This document shows positions 26,111 through 27,744 of a DNA stretch of 27,744 nucleotides, piece by piece. Positions within the stretch are counted from its first letter, which is position 1, and each line of letters begins with the position of its first letter. The notes below the pieces were generated by a model. The model did not search any database. It had not been told where the DNA came from and saw only the letters and a list, made by a program, of their open reading frames with translations. The DNA is taken from assembly GCA_020442225.1 (NCBI GenBank), contig JAGRKR010000231.1:2060-29803 (forward strand), read 5' to 3'. This DNA comes from Hyphomicrobiaceae bacterium (GTDB lineage Bacteria; Pseudomonadota; Alphaproteobacteria; Rhizobiales; Hyphomicrobiaceae). The position numbers and the translations under genes were made by a program.

Positions 26111-27744
26111 ATGACATTGGACAAGCGGGGAACGATGAGCGAAGCAGACATGCCGGCCGGAGCGGAGCAGGTGCCGTCCGCCTTCGAGCACAGCATCACT
26201 TGGGAAGCCGACGTCTGGCAGGCCGATCCCATGGATGTCGAGGCTGTGCACGTGAAGGCGCGCGAGAAGTTCCGCACCGTCCTCACCGCCATCCGCAGCG
26301 ACAGGGCCGGCGGCGGGCAGGCGCGCATGCTGCTCTTTCACGGCCAGTCGGGCGCCGGCAAGACGCACCTGATCCGCGCCCTGCGCACCGAGGCGCATCG
26401 TCAGGGCCAAGCCTATTTCGGCTATGCCCAGATGTCGCCCGACATCGCCAACTATGCCGATTACTTCCTGCGCCGGCTGGTCAGCTCGCTCGAGAAGCCC
26501 TACAGCCCGGACGGTGGCAGCGACAGCGGCCTCTCGCGGCTCACCGCGAGGCTCGTGGACGCGGCTGAAACGGTCGATCCCAAGACCCTCGAGCGCCTGC
26601 GCGAAGCCGCCATGGAGCCCCCGGCCCTGGCCCGACTCGTCATGGAACTCGCCGACGACATCGTCGCGAGCCCGGCGTTCGCGGAGTCCGATCTGGACGT
26701 CAACATCATCCGCGCGTTGCTCTACCTCCAGCGCAGCGACCCGCGCATCGACCAGCGTGTGCGCCAATACCTCTATGGCCGTTCGCTCAACGAGTTGTCG
26801 CAGGAGATGGTGGCGGCGCTCGATCCCAACGACGGCGAAGGACGCGCCTTCGAGATCATCGAATCGCTCGGCCGTCTCATGTGGATCGTCGACCGCGCCT
26901 CGCTCGTGTTCTGCATCGACCAGGTCGAGGATCTGCGCTTCTTCTCCGACGCCAACGACCGCTTCCAGAAGGCGGTGCGCGACCTCATCCAGATCGCCAA
27001 CCGCGTCCCCACCTCGATCGTCATCATCTCCTGCCTCGGCGACTTCTACGCCGATGCGCGGGCTTCGCTGGCCCAGTCCTACATCGATCGCATCGAGAAG
27101 TCGGGCCCCGTGCTGCTGGCAGAGACGCGAACGGCCGAAGAGGCGCGCCTGATCATCGAAAAGCGGCTGGCGATGCAGACGGACGCCGACGCGGCGGACG
27201 CCGAGGCGCTGTTCGGACCGGATTTCTTCGACGAGTTCGCCGGGCTTTCGACGCGGCGCCTGCTCGAGCACGCCTACTCCCGCATCAAGGAGCGGCACAG
27301 CGACGGCGACGACTCGGCCGATTCCGACAACAGCCTCATCAACATGCTGGCCGCGGCCCTGGCACCCGGTGAAGAAGAAGCCGCCGACTTCCGCGCGCAG
27401 TGGGAGCGCTTCCTCCAGGAGAGCGAGGCGGAGATCCCGACCGACGAGCAGGAACTCATGGACGTGCTGACGGGCGCCATCGCGCTCGCCGGCGAAGAGC
27501 TTGGCGGCCTCGCCGACGTCTCCGTCAAGTCGGTGGCAACCTCGGGCGAGGTCTCGGCGGCTGACGTCGTGGCGCGTTTCCGCACGGGCCAGACGTACGA
27601 GTCGCGACTCTACATCTGCAATCGCAGCACCCAGGGTGGCGCGTTCAAGCGTCAGCTCGACAAAGTCCTGCAGGCCGATCGCGGCAAGATGCCGATCATG
27701 CTCAGGGCCTCCAACTTCCCGCCGAACAAGAAGAACCAGACGGC
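26111..27744 (+). CDS. Large P-loop (AAA-type) ATPase, 3' end outside window
   Basis: The frame stays open to the end of the window (544 codons), so the C-terminus is missing. The Walker A motif is GQSGAGKT (78-85, K84). The Walker B is LVFCIDQVEDL with D270 and E273. Between them lies a long helical insert. A helical, acidic region follows from about 400 to 480 (GEEEAADF, EAEIPTDEQELMDVLTGAIA). The visible end, YICNRSTQGGAFKRQLDKVL then MPIMLRASNFP, looks like the beginning of a separate domain that I cannot identify. I report ATG 26111; ATG 26135, preceded by GGGGA, is equally possible. A role in a DNA-associated or defence complex is inference from gene pairing only. Confidence 0.8.
   Translation, partial: MTLDKRGTMSEADMPAGAEQVPSAFEHSITWEADVWQADPMDVEAVHVKAREKFRTVLTAIRSDRAGGGQARMLLFHGQSGAGKTHLIRALRTEAHRQGQAYFGYAQMSPDIANYADYFLRRLVSSLEKPYSPDGGSDSGLSRLTARLVDAAETVDPKTLERLREAAMEPPALARLVMELADDIVASPAFAESDLDVNIIRALLYLQRSDPRIDQRVRQYLYGRSLNELSQEMVAALDPNDGEGRAFEIIESLGRLMWIVDRASLVFCIDQVEDLRFFSDANDRFQKAVRDLIQIANRVPTSIVIISCLGDFYADARASLAQSYIDRIEKSGPVLLAETRTAEEARLIIEKRLAMQTDADAADAEALFGPDFFDEFAGLSTRRLLEHAYSRIKERHSDGDDSADSDNSLINMLAAALAPGEEEAADFRAQWERFLQESEAEIPTDEQELMDVLTGAIALAGEELGGLADVSVKSVATSGEVSAADVVARFRTGQTYESRLYICNRSTQGGAFKRQLDKVLQADRGKMPIMLRASNFPPNKKNQT

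Overview
The window is high-GC DNA with dense coding, strong Shine-Dalgarno sites and long antisense shadow ORFs. It looks like an alphaproteobacterium, probably Hyphomicrobiales-like. The clearest lineage hint outside the proteins is a perfect CtrA-type box (TTAA-N7-TTAAC) at 24639-24654. No rRNA, tRNA, CRISPR array, insertion sequence or phage gene is visible.

About 24 kb (1-23737) is mostly a surface-polysaccharide locus built around a pseudaminic-acid-type nonulosonic sugar. Left arm, plus strand (1-4413): the end of a PseH-like N-acetyltransferase, pseI, then a class III aminotransferase, an aldo/keto reductase and an SpsF-type cytidylyltransferase. Middle, minus strand, transcribed from 13661 down to 4421: an initiating polyprenyl-phosphate sugar transferase, a Tat-exported beta-helix protein, an FAD/NAD(P)-dependent oxidoreductase, a KpsC/KpsS-like (Capsule_synth fold) transferase, a Wzy-like polymerase and a GT4 glycosyltransferase. 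Right arm, plus strand (13959-19833): an unknown one-TM protein, pseB, pseC, a SAM methyltransferase, a divergent DegT-type PLP enzyme and a FemAB/GNAT-type acyltransferase. A Wzx-like flippase lies further right (22352-23737).

Read together: PseB and PseC convert UDP-GlcNAc to the 4-amino sugar, PseH acetylates it, PseG (not in the window, probably upstream) removes UDP, and PseI condenses the sugar with PEP. A cytidylyltransferase then activates the product. The minus-strand genes would start the lipid-linked repeat, extend and polymerise it, and the beta-helix protein would act on it outside the cytoplasm. The extra aminotransferase, reductase, methyltransferase, PLP enzyme and acyltransferase suggest a modified sugar.

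The rest is mixed. A periplasmic D,D-carboxypeptidase with a histone-H1-like Lys/Ala/Arg tail (20101-21204), a small secreted protein (21296-21568, minus) and a 75-residue protein (21876-22103) sit between the sugar genes and the flippase. Right of the flippase are a CAP-domain lipoprotein (minus) under the CtrA box, then a two-gene unit running off the window: a protein with winged-helix-like ends (25017-26105) and a large P-loop ATPase (from 26111, incomplete). That last pair is the least explained part and could belong to a larger DNA-associated or defence system.
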